NCBI GenBank assembly: GCA_026954325.1
Contig: JAIXKK010000083.1
Location: 1-37,347, forward strand
Reading direction: 5' to 3'
Source of the DNA: Bryobacterales bacterium
GTDB lineage: Bacteria; Acidobacteriota; Terriglobia; Bryobacterales; Bryobacteraceae
Length of the DNA: 37,347 nucleotides
The position numbers and the translations under genes were made by a program. Below are positions 1-8,696 of the stretch, piece by piece (the stretch's first letter is position 1; each line of letters opens with the position of its first letter). Under the pieces are notes generated by a model, which did no database searches, was not told the DNA's origin, and saw nothing but the letters and a program-made list of their open reading frames with translations.

Positions 1-48
1 GTCTTGAACCGGCCGGATTCCATTCCAGATTATCGAGGACTTCGCAAC

Positions 49-684
49 ATGGCTAGAATTTTTTCCATCACGTATATCCTCCTCCTCGCGGCGCCGGCCC
101 TGGCGGCTCAGCAGGGAGCGCAGGAAAAGAAGGAAAATCCTCAAGTCAACGATTCCCGTAAAACGCTGGAGGAAGTCAGGAACGCCGGCGGCGCCCCCAT
201 GCCCGTCGACCCCAAGACATACAAGTTGGGCCCCGAGGACATCATCATGATAAAGGTTTGGCGCGAGCCGGATCTCTCAGGACCGGTCTTTGTGCGCCCC
301 GACGGTAAGATTTCGATGCCGCTGGTGGGTGAACTCCAGGCTGCCGGGCATACGCCGGAGCAACTGGGACAGGATATCACCGCCGCCCTCTCGAAGGTGA
401 TGAACAAGCCCGAGGTGTTCATCGCCGTTCAACAGGTCAACAGCAAGAAATACTACATCATCGGCGAAGTCAACCGGACTGGCGTCTTTCCCCTCGTCAC
501 CACCACCACGGTGCTTGAAGCGATTGGAGCCGCCGGCGGCTTGAAGGAGTTCGCCAACGCCAAGAAAATCGTCATCGCCCGCGGCAGCAAACGCATCAAG
601 TTCAACTACAAAGAGGTGGTGGACGGCAAGAACCTCCAGCAGAACATTACACTGGAGAACGGGGACCAGATCATCGTTCCCTGA
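49..684 (+). CDS. Polysaccharide export outer-membrane protein (Wza/PEP-CTERM type)
   Basis: Periplasmic/outer-membrane component of an exopolysaccharide secretion machine. From the ATG at 49 (GAGG at 35-38 in front) it encodes 211 residues beginning with a signal peptide (MARIFSITYILLLAAPALAA). A polysaccharide export domain follows: the segment around YKLGPEDIIMIKVW and DLSGPVFVRPDGKISMPLVGEL is typical of the family. An SLBB-like beta-grasp segment comes next (KKYYIIGEVNRTGVFPL), and the protein ends in the usual ENGDQIIVP. An in-frame TTG at 4 would add 15 residues ahead of the signal peptide and is unlikely. At about 210 residues it is a short export protein, like those of exosortase-linked loci, and not a full-length Wza. 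It is followed 27 bp later by the chain-length gene, which fits an exopolysaccharide operon. The upstream part of the operon lies outside the window. Confidence 0.9.
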   Translation: MARIFSITYILLLAAPALAAQQGAQEKKENPQVNDSRKTLEEVRNAGGAPMPVDPKTYKLGPEDIIMIKVWREPDLSGPVFVRPDGKISMPLVGELQAAGHTPEQLGQDITAALSKVMNKPEVFIAVQQVNSKKYYIIGEVNRTGVFPLVTTTTVLEAIGAAGGLKEFANAKKIVIARGSKRIKFNYKEVVDGKNLQQNITLENGDQIIVP

Positions 685-711
685 CGTGGCGGCCGTGCTT
701 CAGGAGGTTTC

Positions 712-2406
712 ATGGAAACGGAGAATTTCGACAGCCCTCTCAGTGTGAACCGGCGGCCGCCGGATATCGAGGATTACCTCGACATGATCCGGAGGCAAAA
801 AGCCTGGATCCTCGGGCCGGCATTCGGAGCCCTGGTGGTGGCTGTGCTGGTGGCGTTCCTCTGGCCGGACACCTACCTGTCATCGGCTGTCGTGCGCGTG
901 GTGCCCCCCGTCGTTCCGGATGCCTTTGTCCCGACAAACGTGAACATGGAGATGTCGCAGCGCATCAACTCGATGGCCCAGCAGATTCTCAGCCGCACCG
1001 CGCTCACCAACATCATCAACAGCTACGGCCTCTATCCGCGAGACCGCGCCCGGCTCCCGATGGAAGACGTGGTCGAGAACATGCGCAAATACGACGTGCG
1101 CATCAGCAACGTGGTGAACTTCACCACGTCGGAGGGCAAACGCCAGGTCCCGGCCTTCCAGATTTCCTTCGCCTATGAGAACCGGTCTCTGGCCCATAAG
1201 GTTTGCCAGGACCTGGTGACGCGCTTCATCAACGAAAACGCCCGCGACCGCACGAATCAGTCCACCTTCACCACGCAGTTTCTCAAGGATCAACTCGATA
1301 TGAGCCGCCGCGACCTCGAAGTGGTCGAAGATAAACTCGCCCGCTTCCGTGTCACCAACGCGGGAAAGCTCCCCGATCAGGTCCCGCAGAACCTTCAGCA
1401 ATTGAATGCCCTCGAACAGCGCCTCACCAACCTGAACACAACCGTCAACCGCGTGAAGGAAGACCGCCTCATGATGGAGAACCAGTTGCGCATCTACAAG
1501 GAGCAACTCCGCACGCTCAGTTCTCCCACTGAGCAGGTAACGGTCGCCCAGGTGCAGGCGGCTCAGCAGAAGAGTGAGCGGATGTCCAAGCTCGAAAATG
1601 ACATCCAGCAGATGGAACTGCAACTTGCGGCGATGAAGGAAAGTTACAAGGATACCCACCCGGATGTGCAGCGCGCCCTTGCTGCCTTGAACTTCCTCAA
1701 GAAGAAGCGTGAGTCGATGGAAAAGGAAGAGGCGGCAAAGAAACCGCCGGAAGCCTCGAAAGCGGTCACCAGAACGGTCATCAACCCGAATGTGGTTCGC
1801 GAGGCAAGAGAACTCGAGGCCTCCATTCAGAGACTCCAGGGCGCGCTCGAGGCCAAGGCCATCGAACTCGATGAAGCCTTGAAAGAGGCTCAACGGGTGG
1901 ACGCGGCGGTAAAAACAACTCAGGCGCGGATTGACGTGACGCCTCTCGGTGAAAAAGAGTACATGGATCTTCTTCGCGAACGCGACTTGGTGCGGGAACG
2001 CGTGGAAGAACTCAACAAGAAGCAGAGCGTATCGAAGATCGCCACCGACCTGGAAAACCGCCAGCAGGGTGAGACGCTCGAATTGCTCGATCCTGCCTCC
2101 ATTCCCCAGAAACCGTCCGAGCCCAATCGCGCGGTCATTGTCGGAGCCGGCGCCGGAATCGGTTTGGTCCTGGGCTTGCTCCTCGGAGCGGGCCGCGAAT
2201 TGAAGGACACATCCCTCAAGAATCTCAAGGATGTCCGGGCCTACACCCAATTGAACATCCTCGGCAGCATCCCATTGCTGGAACATGACTTAGTGGTGCG
2301 CCGGCGGCGGCGTTTGAACTGGCTGGCATGGTCAACCGCCTGTATCGTCGGGGTCCTCATCATGTCAGGATCGATGTATTATTACTACTTTGTCGTCAAG
2401 GTATAA
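712..2406 (+). CDS. Wzz/GumC-type polysaccharide chain-length determinant
   Basis: Inner-membrane co-polymerase thought to set exopolysaccharide chain length and to bridge to the export protein. The 564-residue product has an N-terminal membrane segment (about residues 34-54), a Wzz-type beta/alpha domain, and a long periplasmic coiled coil from about 180 to 440, rich in Q, E, L and K. The proline-rich motif IPQKPSEPNR sits just before a second membrane segment (AVIVGAGAGIGLVLGLLLG). A hydrophobic C-terminal tail (about 540-562) ends in YYYYFVVKV. It carries no fused kinase, which is supplied by the next gene. The start is fixed by AGGAGG at 702-707. The architecture matches the chain-length proteins of XrtA/PEP-CTERM loci. 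The precise subfamily is inference. Confidence 0.9.
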   Translation: METENFDSPLSVNRRPPDIEDYLDMIRRQKAWILGPAFGALVVAVLVAFLWPDTYLSSAVVRVVPPVVPDAFVPTNVNMEMSQRINSMAQQILSRTALTNIINSYGLYPRDRARLPMEDVVENMRKYDVRISNVVNFTTSEGKRQVPAFQISFAYENRSLAHKVCQDLVTRFINENARDRTNQSTFTTQFLKDQLDMSRRDLEVVEDKLARFRVTNAGKLPDQVPQNLQQLNALEQRLTNLNTTVNRVKEDRLMMENQLRIYKEQLRTLSSPTEQVTVAQVQAAQQKSERMSKLENDIQQMELQLAAMKESYKDTHPDVQRALAALNFLKKKRESMEKEEAAKKPPEASKAVTRTVINPNVVREARELEASIQRLQGALEAKAIELDEALKEAQRVDAAVKTTQARIDVTPLGEKEYMDLLRERDLVRERVEELNKKQSVSKIATDLENRQQGETLELLDPASIPQKPSEPNRAVIVGAGAGIGLVLGLLLGAGRELKDTSLKNLKDVRAYTQLNILGSIPLLEHDLVVRRRRRLNWLAWSTACIVGVLIMSGSMYYYYFVVKV

Positions 2407-2429
2407 CCGCGGCATACGGAGGAAATCGC

Positions 2430-3317
2430 ATGAGCAGGGTTCATGATGCCTTACGGCGCGCTGAGCAGGCGGGGTTACTCACTCCCCAACCTTCCAATTT
2501 CACTGCCCCCAAGTCTTCCGTTACCGGAAGACAGGTGGACGTCAGTTTGCGCGGCATCCTCGAGCAGGTGAAGGAGATCCCCTTAAACCCCGCTCCGGAG
2601 GTGCACCTTATCGACGCGTCCCGTCCCCATGAGGCGCCGATGGAGGAGTTCCGCACCTTGCGCACCCGTCTCAACCACTTGCAGGGATTGCAGCCTATCC
2701 ACACGATCGTGATCACTTCCCCCTCACCCGCGGAGGGAAAGTCATTCGCCGCGGTCAACCTGGCGATGGCGGAGGCCCACCTTTCCAATAATCTGACCCT
2801 GCTCGCCGATTTCGATTTCCGCCGGCCGCTGGTCCACACCATGTTTCAGATCGACCGCGCGCCTGGCATCACGGACTATCTCCTGGGGAAAGCCAAACTC
2901 TCTGAGGTTATCCGCAAGGTGGCGGGCGCCAACCTCTACATCATGCCCGCCGGCGAGGCTGTGATCAATCCGCTCGAACTGCTGAACCTGGCCGAAGTGC
3001 GCAGCCTGCTCGATAACCTGCCGCAGTTGTTCAACTGGGTCATCCTCGACAGCCCTCCTCTCCTGTTCGCCGCTGACGCGAGTTTGCTCTCCACGCTGTG
3101 CCATGGCACCGTGCTGGTTGTCAGAATCGGAAGCACCACCATCGATTCCATTACCCGGGCCATGGGTTCCCTTTGCGAGAACAACGTGCTCGGCATCATT
3201 GTGAACGGCGCCCGCCGTGGTGAACTCTACAGCAAGTACACCTACTATCACAGCTATTATTATTCAAGACCGGACGAACGCCCGAACGAGAGGCCGGAGG
3301 CCGACGACGACGAGTAG
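2430..3317 (+). CDS. Cytoplasmic BY-type tyrosine autokinase of the exopolysaccharide locus
   Basis: Bacterial tyrosine kinase of the CpsD/CapB group, expected to work with the Wzz-like protein just upstream and to cycle polymerisation by autophosphorylation. The start ATG at 2430 is set by GGAGG at 2418-2422. An in-frame start at 2328 would only read through the end of the previous gene. Motifs in the 295-residue product: the oligomerisation motif E72-x2-R75-x2-R78; Walker A SPSPAEGKS (97-105, Lys104); Walker A-prime LLADFDFRRP (124-133), where the usual DAD is DFD; Walker B VILDSPP (204-210); and a C-terminal tyrosine cluster (Tyr267, 270, 272, 273, 276-278) followed by an acidic tail. The N-terminal MSRVHDALRRAEQAG is typical of PEP-CTERM-locus autokinases. 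Kinase type is certain; the polysaccharide is unknown. Confidence 0.93.
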   Translation: MSRVHDALRRAEQAGLLTPQPSNFTAPKSSVTGRQVDVSLRGILEQVKEIPLNPAPEVHLIDASRPHEAPMEEFRTLRTRLNHLQGLQPIHTIVITSPSPAEGKSFAAVNLAMAEAHLSNNLTLLADFDFRRPLVHTMFQIDRAPGITDYLLGKAKLSEVIRKVAGANLYIMPAGEAVINPLELLNLAEVRSLLDNLPQLFNWVILDSPPLLFAADASLLSTLCHGTVLVVRIGSTTIDSITRAMGSLCENNVLGIIVNGARRGELYSKYTYYHSYYYSRPDERPNERPEADDDE

Positions 3318-3579
3318 CGAGGCCGAACGGCTTCCCCACCTCGCCCCTTCCCTGGCTGCCTCACAGGGCTTGGTCCGGCCGCCTAATTAACGGAAATGAA
3401 ATGAAACTGGGCCGGTATCCTGACGTACCTGGACCTGCTCGTGGAACTGAGGAGAATCCTGGGGCGCGGATAGCAACGAAGTGCGCATCCATGCAATTTT
3501 TGCGCGAATATCACCAGAAAGCACGACGCGGAACTCCAGCCTCAAGTATTGTAAGGATTGAGCCGATGAACAGACTGCA

Positions 3580-3936
3580 GTGCCCCACAACCGTATCCCC
3601 GCACACTCTCGAAAAGTAGTCTTGATCGGGATGGAGGAAGAAGTCGCTGACCAATTGCGGAATGCGTTGCACCAGCAGGCCCTCCCGGTTGCAATGGAAG
3701 TCTGCGATGATGTTGACACCTTGCGCGCCTCCTCGCCGGACTTGGTGTTCAGCGGGTTCACCACCGGCTTGACGAATCTGCTCCTTGCCGTCACGGTTCC
3801 GGTCGTGGTGGTCAGCCGCCACCCCGAACCCGCGGAATACCTTGACGCCATGGACGCGGGAGCCGCCGACTATTGCGCGGCCCCTTTTGAACCATCCCAC
3901 ATCCGCTGGATTCTCCAGCGGGGCCGCCGCCCGTGA
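3580..3936 (+). CDS. Stand-alone pseudo-receiver (degenerate response-regulator receiver domain)
   Basis: A 118-residue single-domain protein with the beta/alpha pattern of a CheY-like receiver: beta1 RKVVLIG (11-17), beta3 PDLVFSG (53-59), beta4 VPVVVVSR (73-80), and AMDAGAADYCAAPFEP (90-105), which corresponds to the usual GAxDYLxKPF segment. The residues for phosphotransfer are missing. The phospho-acceptor Asp expected at the end of beta3 is Ser/Gly (58-59), the conserved Lys is Ala101, and the beta1 acidic pair is reduced to Glu. It is therefore likely a phosphorylation-independent protein-interaction module. The GTG at 3580 was chosen because the first ATG (3631) would remove beta1; no strong ribosome site is visible. 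It lies 262 bp after the tyrosine kinase on the same strand. That gap shows no other gene. Confidence 0.6.
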   Translation: MPHNRIPAHSRKVVLIGMEEEVADQLRNALHQQALPVAMEVCDDVDTLRASSPDLVFSGFTTGLTNLLLAVTVPVVVVSRHPEPAEYLDAMDAGAADYCAAPFEPSHIRWILQRGRRP

Positions 3937-4051
3937 TCCCCTGGGCTAGACGGAAAACAAGCGTCGTTTGCCGGCGAAAAATCGCATAGAGGAAAGACGG
4001 AAGACGCCACGGTCCTTTGCGCCGCAAGCCTGGCCTTGGGCAGTCATAAGC

Positions 4052-4068
4052 TATAATGAGGACAAGGA
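4052..4068 (+). promoter_or_regulatory. Candidate -10 box and ribosome site for the DUF1385 gene
   Basis: A perfect TATAAT lies at 4052-4057, followed by AAGGA at 4064-4068, six bases before the ATG at 4074. No convincing -35 element is seen at normal spacing. Transcription would begin near the ribosome site, giving a very short leader. It would drive the DUF1385-prfA-prmC block. The TATAAT overlaps the in-frame ATG at 4056, which argues against using that ATG as the start. Confidence 0.4.
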
Positions 4069-4073
4069 AAAGT

Positions 4074-5063
4074 ATGTCCTGGTCCCCCAAGAAATTCCTC
4101 CGGATGGCGGCTCGCCTCCAGCTCTTGCCCGTGCTCGAAAGCGGGGAAGAGACCCTCGTGGGCGGTCAGGCCGTCATGGAGGGTGTCATGATGCGCGCTC
4201 CGCACAGCTACTGCGTGGCCGTGCGAAAACCCAACGGCGAACTGGTTACCGAGGAACACACGCTGCCGCGAGTTTCCGAAAAATACCCTTTCTTCAAATA
4301 CCCGATCGCCCGCGGCGTGGGGACACTGGGACAGGCGATGTGGCTCGGCGTGAAATCGCTTCAGTTTTCCGCCAACGCCGCTCTCGATGAAGGAGAAGCC
4401 CCGAACAGCGGCGTGAAAACGGAGGTTTCCTCCTGGGCCATGACTGTGACGCTCGGCTTTTCTCTGGTCTTCTTCATCCTCATGTACAAACTCCTCCCCC
4501 TGTACATGACCACGCTCCTCGAGAAAACCTTCCCCCTCATTCACAACCGCATCGCTTTCAACTTCGTCGATGGCGTCATCCGCATTGCCATCTTCCTCGG
4601 TTTCCTCTATGCGCTCTCGCGGTCAAAAGATATCCACCGCGTCTTTCAATATCATGGCGCCGAGCATAAGGTGGTGTTCAATTTCGAATCCGGCAAACCC
4701 GTAACCGTGCGCAACGCCCAGCAGTTCACCACGCTCCACCCCCGCTGCGGAACCAGTTTCCTCCTCGTGGTGATGATGGTCTCCATGGCGGTCTACACCC
4801 TGCTTCCGTTTGACGGCTTCGCCGGAAAGTTCATTTCCCGCATCGTGCTGCTTCCCGTCATCGCCGGCCTCAGCTACGAGATGATCCGCTACGCCGCCAG
4901 AAAGCGGGGAAGCCTTCTCGCCCTCCTCACCATGCCGGGACTGTGGCTGCAAAAGATCACCACCCAGCCTCCCTCGGATGACCAGGCCGAGGTGGCGATT
5001 CATGCCCTCGAAGGGGCCATGAAACTCGAAAAGCAGCAGGGCGGCGAACTGGTCATCGCCTGA
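4074..5063 (+). CDS. DUF1385 (YqhQ-like) multi-pass membrane protein
   Basis: Membrane protein of the DUF1385 family; function not established. The diagnostic N-terminal motif [17 protein letters not shown] is present near residue 30. Several hydrophobic segments follow ([32 protein letters not shown], the region around [16 protein letters not shown], and [15 protein letters not shown]). The conserved block [15 protein letters not shown] and [11 protein letters not shown] carries His, Glu and Cys residues typical of the family. I choose the ATG at 4074 (329 residues) because it has a well-spaced AAGGA; the ATG at 4056 adds six residues and lies in the -10 box. It directly precedes prfA (22 bp), an arrangement seen in several phyla. 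Confidence 0.88.
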   Translation: MSWSPKKFLRMAARLQLLPVLESGEETLVGGQAVMEGVMMRAPHSYCVAVRKPNGELVTEEHTLPRVSEKYPFFKYPIARGVGTLGQAMWLGVKSLQFSANAALDEGEAPNSGVKTEVSSWAMTVTLGFSLVFFILMYKLLPLYMTTLLEKTFPLIHNRIAFNFVDGVIRIAIFLGFLYALSRSKDIHRVFQYHGAEHKVVFNFESGKPVTVRNAQQFTTLHPRCGTSFLLVVMMVSMAVYTLLPFDGFAGKFISRIVLLPVIAGLSYEMIRYAARKRGSLLALLTMPGLWLQKITTQPPSDDQAEVAIHALEGAMKLEKQQGGELVIA

Positions 5064-5085
5064 ATCCCCCGCGGAACTGAGCACC

Positions 5086-6174
5086 ATGCAATACCGAGAA
5101 AAACTGGATGGGATCGAGGCGCGTTTCGAGTCGCTCGAGCGCCGGATGGCTGACCCGGCGTTAATCAGCGACCAGGAGTCCTACCGCAGGACCGCCAAGG
5201 CGTGCCGCGACCTCGAGGAAATCGTCGCCAGGTACCGCGAGTGGAAAAAAATCTCGGGCGATCTCGAAGGCGCCCGCCTCATGCTGGCCGAAGATGACGC
5301 CGACCTTCGTCAGATGGCGGCGGAGGACATCGAACGCCTCGAACCACGGTTGATCAGGCTCGAGGAAGACCTCAAAATTCTCCTCCTGCCGAAAGATCCC
5401 CTCGATGAGAAAAACGTCGTTCTCGAAGTCCGTGCCGGAACCGGAGGCGACGAAGCCACGCTCTTCTGCGCCGAGATCTTCCGCATGTACACCCGCTATG
5501 CGGAAACCCTCGGCTGGAAGGTTGAAATCAGCGACGCGAGCGAATCCGCCGTCGGCGGCCTCAAGGAAATCATCGCGCTCATCAGCGGCGAGAAAGTCTA
5601 CAGCAAGCTGAAGTACGAATCGGGCGTCCACCGCGTCCAACGCGTGCCGGCTACCGAACAGCAGGGCCGTGTCCACACCTCCGCCGTAACCGTCGCCGTG
5701 CTCCCCGAAGCCGACGAAGTCGAAGTGAAAATCGACCCCAAGGACATCCGCGTCGATACCTTCTGCTCTTCCGGACCCGGCGGGCAGTCCGTCAACACCA
5801 CCTATTCGGCCGTCCGCATCACCCACCTCCCCACCGGCCTCGTCGTTTCCTGCCAGGACGAGAAATCACAGATCAAGAACCGCGCCAAAGCCGAACGCGT
5901 CCTCCGCAGCCGCCTCTATGAAATCGAACTCGAAAAACAGCAGGAGAAGATCGGAGCCGAACGCCGCGGCATGGTCGGCTCGGGCGACCGCAGCGAGAAA
6001 ATCCGCACCTACAACTTTCCCCAAAACCGCGTCACCGACCACCGCATCGGTCTCACTCTGCATCAACTCGACCAGGTGATGGACGGGCGCCTCGAACCCA
6101 TCACCGATGCCCTCATCGCCTACTACCAGGCCGAGAAGCTGAAGCAGCAGTCCGAGGCGGTCCCGGCCGCTTAG
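5086..6174 (+). CDS. prfA: Peptide chain release factor 1
   Basis: Class I release factor that reads UAA and UAG in the ribosomal A site and triggers hydrolysis of the finished peptide. The 362-residue length is normal. The anticodon-mimic motif is PAT (188-190, in [10 protein letters not shown]), which marks RF1; RF2 has SPF. The catalytic GGQ loop is [10 protein letters not shown], with Gly232-Gly233-Gln234. The N-terminal helical domain and the conserved RAGTGGDEA segment (116-124) are present. Gln234 is the expected target of the methyltransferase encoded next, which starts at the base right after this stop codon. Confidence 0.98.
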   Translation: MQYREKLDGIEARFESLERRMADPALISDQESYRRTAKACRDLEEIVARYREWKKISGDLEGARLMLAEDDADLRQMAAEDIERLEPRLIRLEEDLKILLLPKDPLDEKNVVLEVRAGTGGDEATLFCAEIFRMYTRYAETLGWKVEISDASESAVGGLKEIIALISGEKVYSKLKYESGVHRVQRVPATEQQGRVHTSAVTVAVLPEADEVEVKIDPKDIRVDTFCSSGPGGQSVNTTYSAVRITHLPTGLVVSCQDEKSQIKNRAKAERVLRSRLYEIELEKQQEKIGAERRGMVGSGDRSEKIRTYNFPQNRVTDHRIGLTLHQLDQVMDGRLEPITDALIAYYQAEKLKQQSEAVPAA

Positions 6175-7020
6175 ATGACCGTCCGCACGGCCCTCGAGCA
6201 GGGTACACGACTACTCGAAGACGCTCGCGTCACCGCGCCCCGCCTCACCGCCGAAGTCCTGCTCTGCCACACCCTCCACTGCGAGCGCCCCTACCTGTAC
6301 GCACACCCCGAAGAGGAACTCTCAGACCTCGCCCAACTCCACTACGGCCGCTACCTCCACGAACGCCTCCGCGGCAAGCCCACCCAGTACATCACCCGCC
6401 GCCAGGAGTTCTTCGGCCGCCCGTTCCGCGTCTCTCAAGCCGTCCTCATACCGCGTCCTGAAACCGAGCACGTGGTCGAGACCGCGCTCCGCCTGGCCCA
6501 TGGAGCCAGCCGCGTCCTCGACGTGGGATGCGGCTCCGGAGCCATCGCCGTCACCCTGGCCCTCGAATTGCCCCATGCCCGCGTCTTCGCCTCCGACATC
6601 TCCGCCGAGGCCCTGCGCGTCGCGGCGGAAAACGCCGCGGACAACAAAGCCCTGGTCCATCTCGTCGAGTGCGATCTCTGCGCCGCTTTCGAAAGCCGCT
6701 CTTTTGACCTCGTCGTGTCGAACCCCCCGTACGTCCCCGAAGGCGACCGTTATTCCCTCCAGGCCGAAGTCCGGGACTATGAGCCCTCCGTCGCCCTCTA
6801 CGGCGGTCCGACCGGCGTCGAAATCTACAGCCGGCTGATCCCCGAAGCCGCCCGCGTCCTCCGCCCCGGCGGCTGGCTGATCATGGAACTCGGCTACCGC
6901 TCCCTCGATGCGGTTCGCGCCATGCTCGACCCGCGCTGGCGGAACATCGAGGAAGTCGCCGATCTCGCCGGAATCCCGCGCGTCCTCGCCGCGCGTATCA
7001 CGCCGCCCGGTGCGGCCTGA
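6175..7020 (+). CDS. prmC: Peptide chain release factor N5-glutamine methyltransferase
   Basis: SAM-dependent methyltransferase that modifies the GGQ glutamine of release factors. The 281-residue product has the N-terminal helical PrmC domain (about 1-85), the SAM-binding glycine loop VLDVGCGSGAIAV (114-126), the acidic residue ending beta2 (SDIS, 140-143) and the catalytic NPPY tetrapeptide (183-186). The ATG at 6175 follows the prfA TAG with no gap, so translation is probably coupled. Substrate and enzyme are thus co-expressed. Confidence 0.97.
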   Translation: MTVRTALEQGTRLLEDARVTAPRLTAEVLLCHTLHCERPYLYAHPEEELSDLAQLHYGRYLHERLRGKPTQYITRRQEFFGRPFRVSQAVLIPRPETEHVVETALRLAHGASRVLDVGCGSGAIAVTLALELPHARVFASDISAEALRVAAENAADNKALVHLVECDLCAAFESRSFDLVVSNPPYVPEGDRYSLQAEVRDYEPSVALYGGPTGVEIYSRLIPEAARVLRPGGWLIMELGYRSLDAVRAMLDPRWRNIEEVADLAGIPRVLAARITPPGAA

Positions 7021-7066
7021 TACGGGTGGCGATTTCCCCGCCGCGCTCGTCCTCAGCGGAAATGGA

Positions 7067-7087
7067 GTTGTCAACGAGGAGTAGAAT
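7067..7087 (+). promoter_or_regulatory. Candidate hicBA promoter/operator
   Basis: The 73-bp gap between prmC and hicB holds a small perfect inverted repeat GTTG-T-CAAC (7067-7075) and a -10-like TAGAAT (7082-7087) exactly six bases before the hicB ATG at 7094. GAGGAG (7076-7081) is present but about 12 bases from the ATG, so initiation may be either leaderless or from a distant ribosome site. No -35 at normal spacing is recognisable. The repeat is a possible operator, although the short HicB here shows no obvious DNA-binding domain. Confidence 0.35.
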
Positions 7088-7093
7088 TGGTGT

Positions 7094-7285
7094 ATGAGTA
7101 CGGCCCGTTACGTCCGATGGCAAGTAGGGGAAGTGTGGCTCGGCTATCTGGAGCAATACCCCGATTACGTGACGCAGGGCGAATCGTTGAATGACTTGGA
7201 AGAGAATCTTCGGGATTTGTACCGGGATCTGACGAGCGGGGAAATTCCCGGCATTCGCACCGTTGCCGAACTTGTCATGGAATGA
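7094..7285 (+). CDS. hicB: HicB-family antitoxin (short form)
   Basis: A 63-residue protein with the partial RNase-H-like fold of HicB/UPF0150 antitoxins. Seen in the sequence are WLGYLEQYPDYVTQGESL, equivalent to the family pattern (W...P...G..TQG.S/T), and the helix LNDLEENLRDLYRDLTSG that follows. It would bind and neutralise the HicA toxin encoded next. The protein lacks the C-terminal helix-turn-helix or ribbon-helix-helix found in longer HicB proteins, so autoregulation through DNA binding is uncertain. Antitoxin-before-toxin order and the ATGA overlap with hicA (7282-7285) support a genuine pair. Confidence 0.85.
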   Translation: MSTARYVRWQVGEVWLGYLEQYPDYVTQGESLNDLEENLRDLYRDLTSGEIPGIRTVAELVME

Positions 7286-7461
7286 ATCGAACTGACCTCA
7301 TCCGCAAGCTGGAGCACGCGGGTTGTGCGTTGATTCGGCACGGAGGCAGACACGATTGGTGCCAGAATCTCCGAACAGGGCAATCGCAGCCCATTCCACG
7401 CCATCGTGAGATCAACGACTTCCTGGTGAAGCACATATTGAGGAAGCTTGGTGTCGAATGA
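7282..7461 (+). CDS. hicA: HicA-family mRNA interferase toxin (59 aa)
   Basis: Reading from the ATG at 7282 gives 59 residues beginning MNRTDLIRKLEHAG and ending ILRKLGVE. This is the double-stranded RNA-binding-like HicA fold: LIRKLEHAGCALIRHGGRHD contains the expected catalytic His (His24) after a glycine pair, and QPIPRHREINDFLVKHILRKLG is the conserved C-terminal half. The family cleaves mRNA in a ribosome-independent manner. It starts inside the hicB stop (ATGA) and its own stop overlaps the dinB start (ATGA at 7458-7461), so hicB, hicA and dinB look translationally coupled. Its small size means a 60-residue cut-off misses it. Toxicity is inferred from the family. Confidence 0.85.
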   Translation: MNRTDLIRKLEHAGCALIRHGGRHDWCQNLRTGQSQPIPRHREINDFLVKHILRKLGVE

Positions 7462-8696
7462 AAACCATCTTCCATGTCGACATGGACGCCTTCTTCGTTT
7501 CCGTCGAAGAACTCCACCACCCCGAACTCAAGGGCAAGCCCGTCGTCGTGGGCGGGCAGCCCGATCAGCGCGGCGTCGTCTCGGCCGCCTCCTACGCCGC
7601 CCGTAAATTCGGCGTTCACTCCGCCATGCCCCTCCGCACCGCCTACAAACTCTGCCCTCAGGCCATCTTCGTGGAAGGCCACCCGAAGCGCTACAAGGAA
7701 TGCTCGGAACAGGTGTTCCATGTCCTGCGCTCCTTCACCCCTCGGGTCGAAATGGCCTCCATCGATGAGGCCTACCTCGATCTCACCGGCGCGGAACGTT
7801 TGCACGGGCCCCCCATGCTGGCGGCCCACAAGCTGCACGAGCGCGTCCGCGAAAAAACACGCCTCAACTGCTCCATCGGAGTCGCCGCCACCCGGCTTGT
7901 CGCCAAGATCTGTTCCGACCAGGCAAAGCCCAACGGCGTGCTCTGGATCCTGCCCGGAGCAGAAGCGCGCTTTCTGGCGCCGCTTGAAGTGCGCAAAATT
8001 CCCGGCGTGGGCAAGGTGACGGAAAAAGCGCTGCATACCTACGGCATCCGCCGCATCGGCGACCTCGCCTCGCTCGACCGCAACTTCCTCGAATCGAAAT
8101 TCGGCAAATGGGGACTGGCGCTCGCCGGCAAAGCACGGGGCCTCGATGCCGGCGGCTGGTTCGCCGGCGAAATCGGCGAAGGACCCGATGCGAAGTCCAT
8201 CAGCCACGAACACACATTCAACGAGGACACCGCGGACGTCGAAGTGATCGGCGCCACCCTGGCGAAACTTTCGGAGATGGTCGCCAGCCGCCTCCGCGAA
8301 CATTCGCTCCATGCCCGCACCGTGCAACTGAAGCTCCGCTATTCCGATTTTTCCACCTTCACCCGCGCCCACACCCTCGACCATGCCACCCAGTTGGACA
8401 TCGATCTCGTCGAACACTCGCGCCGCCTCTTTCATGCCACCTGGACCGGAAAACCCGTGCGCCTGCTTGGCGTCCATGCCTCGAATCTCCAGATCGAGGA
8501 GGGGCAGCTAAACCTGATCGAAGGCGAGAAGCAGGAGCGCTGGAAGAAGGCGCTCACCGCGGTGGACCGCATCCGCGGCAAGTTCGGAACGGGCAGCGTT
8601 TCCCTTGGCAGCGCCATGAAAGGCGGCTTCCGCGAACGTGTGCACGAGACACCCGCCGATCTGCCCGGCAAGCATCCGCGCAAGCAGGAGCGCTAA
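7458..8696 (+). CDS. dinB: DNA polymerase IV (Y-family translesion polymerase)
   Basis: Error-prone polymerase that bypasses DNA lesions. The 412-residue product has the catalytic Asp8 in FHVDMDAFF, the Phe13 steric gate, and the second metal-binding pair Asp103-Glu104 in MASIDEAYLDLTG. SIGVAATRLVAKICSDQAKPNG (palm) and helix-hairpin-helix residues IPGVGKVTEKAL (thumb) follow, then the little-finger domain. The C-terminus is basic (KHPRKQER) and lacks a clear beta-clamp pentapeptide in the usual QxxLF form. The gene begins within the hicA stop codon; there is no separate ribosome site and no LexA-like box immediately upstream. Confidence 0.96.
   Translation: MKTIFHVDMDAFFVSVEELHHPELKGKPVVVGGQPDQRGVVSAASYAARKFGVHSAMPLRTAYKLCPQAIFVEGHPKRYKECSEQVFHVLRSFTPRVEMASIDEAYLDLTGAERLHGPPMLAAHKLHERVREKTRLNCSIGVAATRLVAKICSDQAKPNGVLWILPGAEARFLAPLEVRKIPGVGKVTEKALHTYGIRRIGDLASLDRNFLESKFGKWGLALAGKARGLDAGGWFAGEIGEGPDAKSISHEHTFNEDTADVEVIGATLAKLSEMVASRLREHSLHARTVQLKLRYSDFSTFTRAHTLDHATQLDIDLVEHSRRLFHATWTGKPVRLLGVHASNLQIEEGQLNLIEGEKQERWKKALTAVDRIRGKFGTGSVSLGSAMKGGFRERVHETPADLPGKHPRKQER

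Noticed and set aside
880..2286. Long minus-strand open frame (468 codons) opposite the chain-length gene
   Set aside because: It mirrors the coding frame of a clear Wzz-like gene in GC-rich DNA and has no recognisable motifs or ribosome site.
3319..3334. Small hairpin GAGGCC-GAAC-GGCTTC after the tyrosine kinase stop
   Set aside because: Six pairs including a G-T pair and no T-run follow, so it is too weak to call a terminator.
3401..3619. Possible small gene of 72 codons after the tyrosine kinase
   Set aside because: No ribosome site, no recognisable domain, and it overlaps the better-supported receiver-like gene in another frame.
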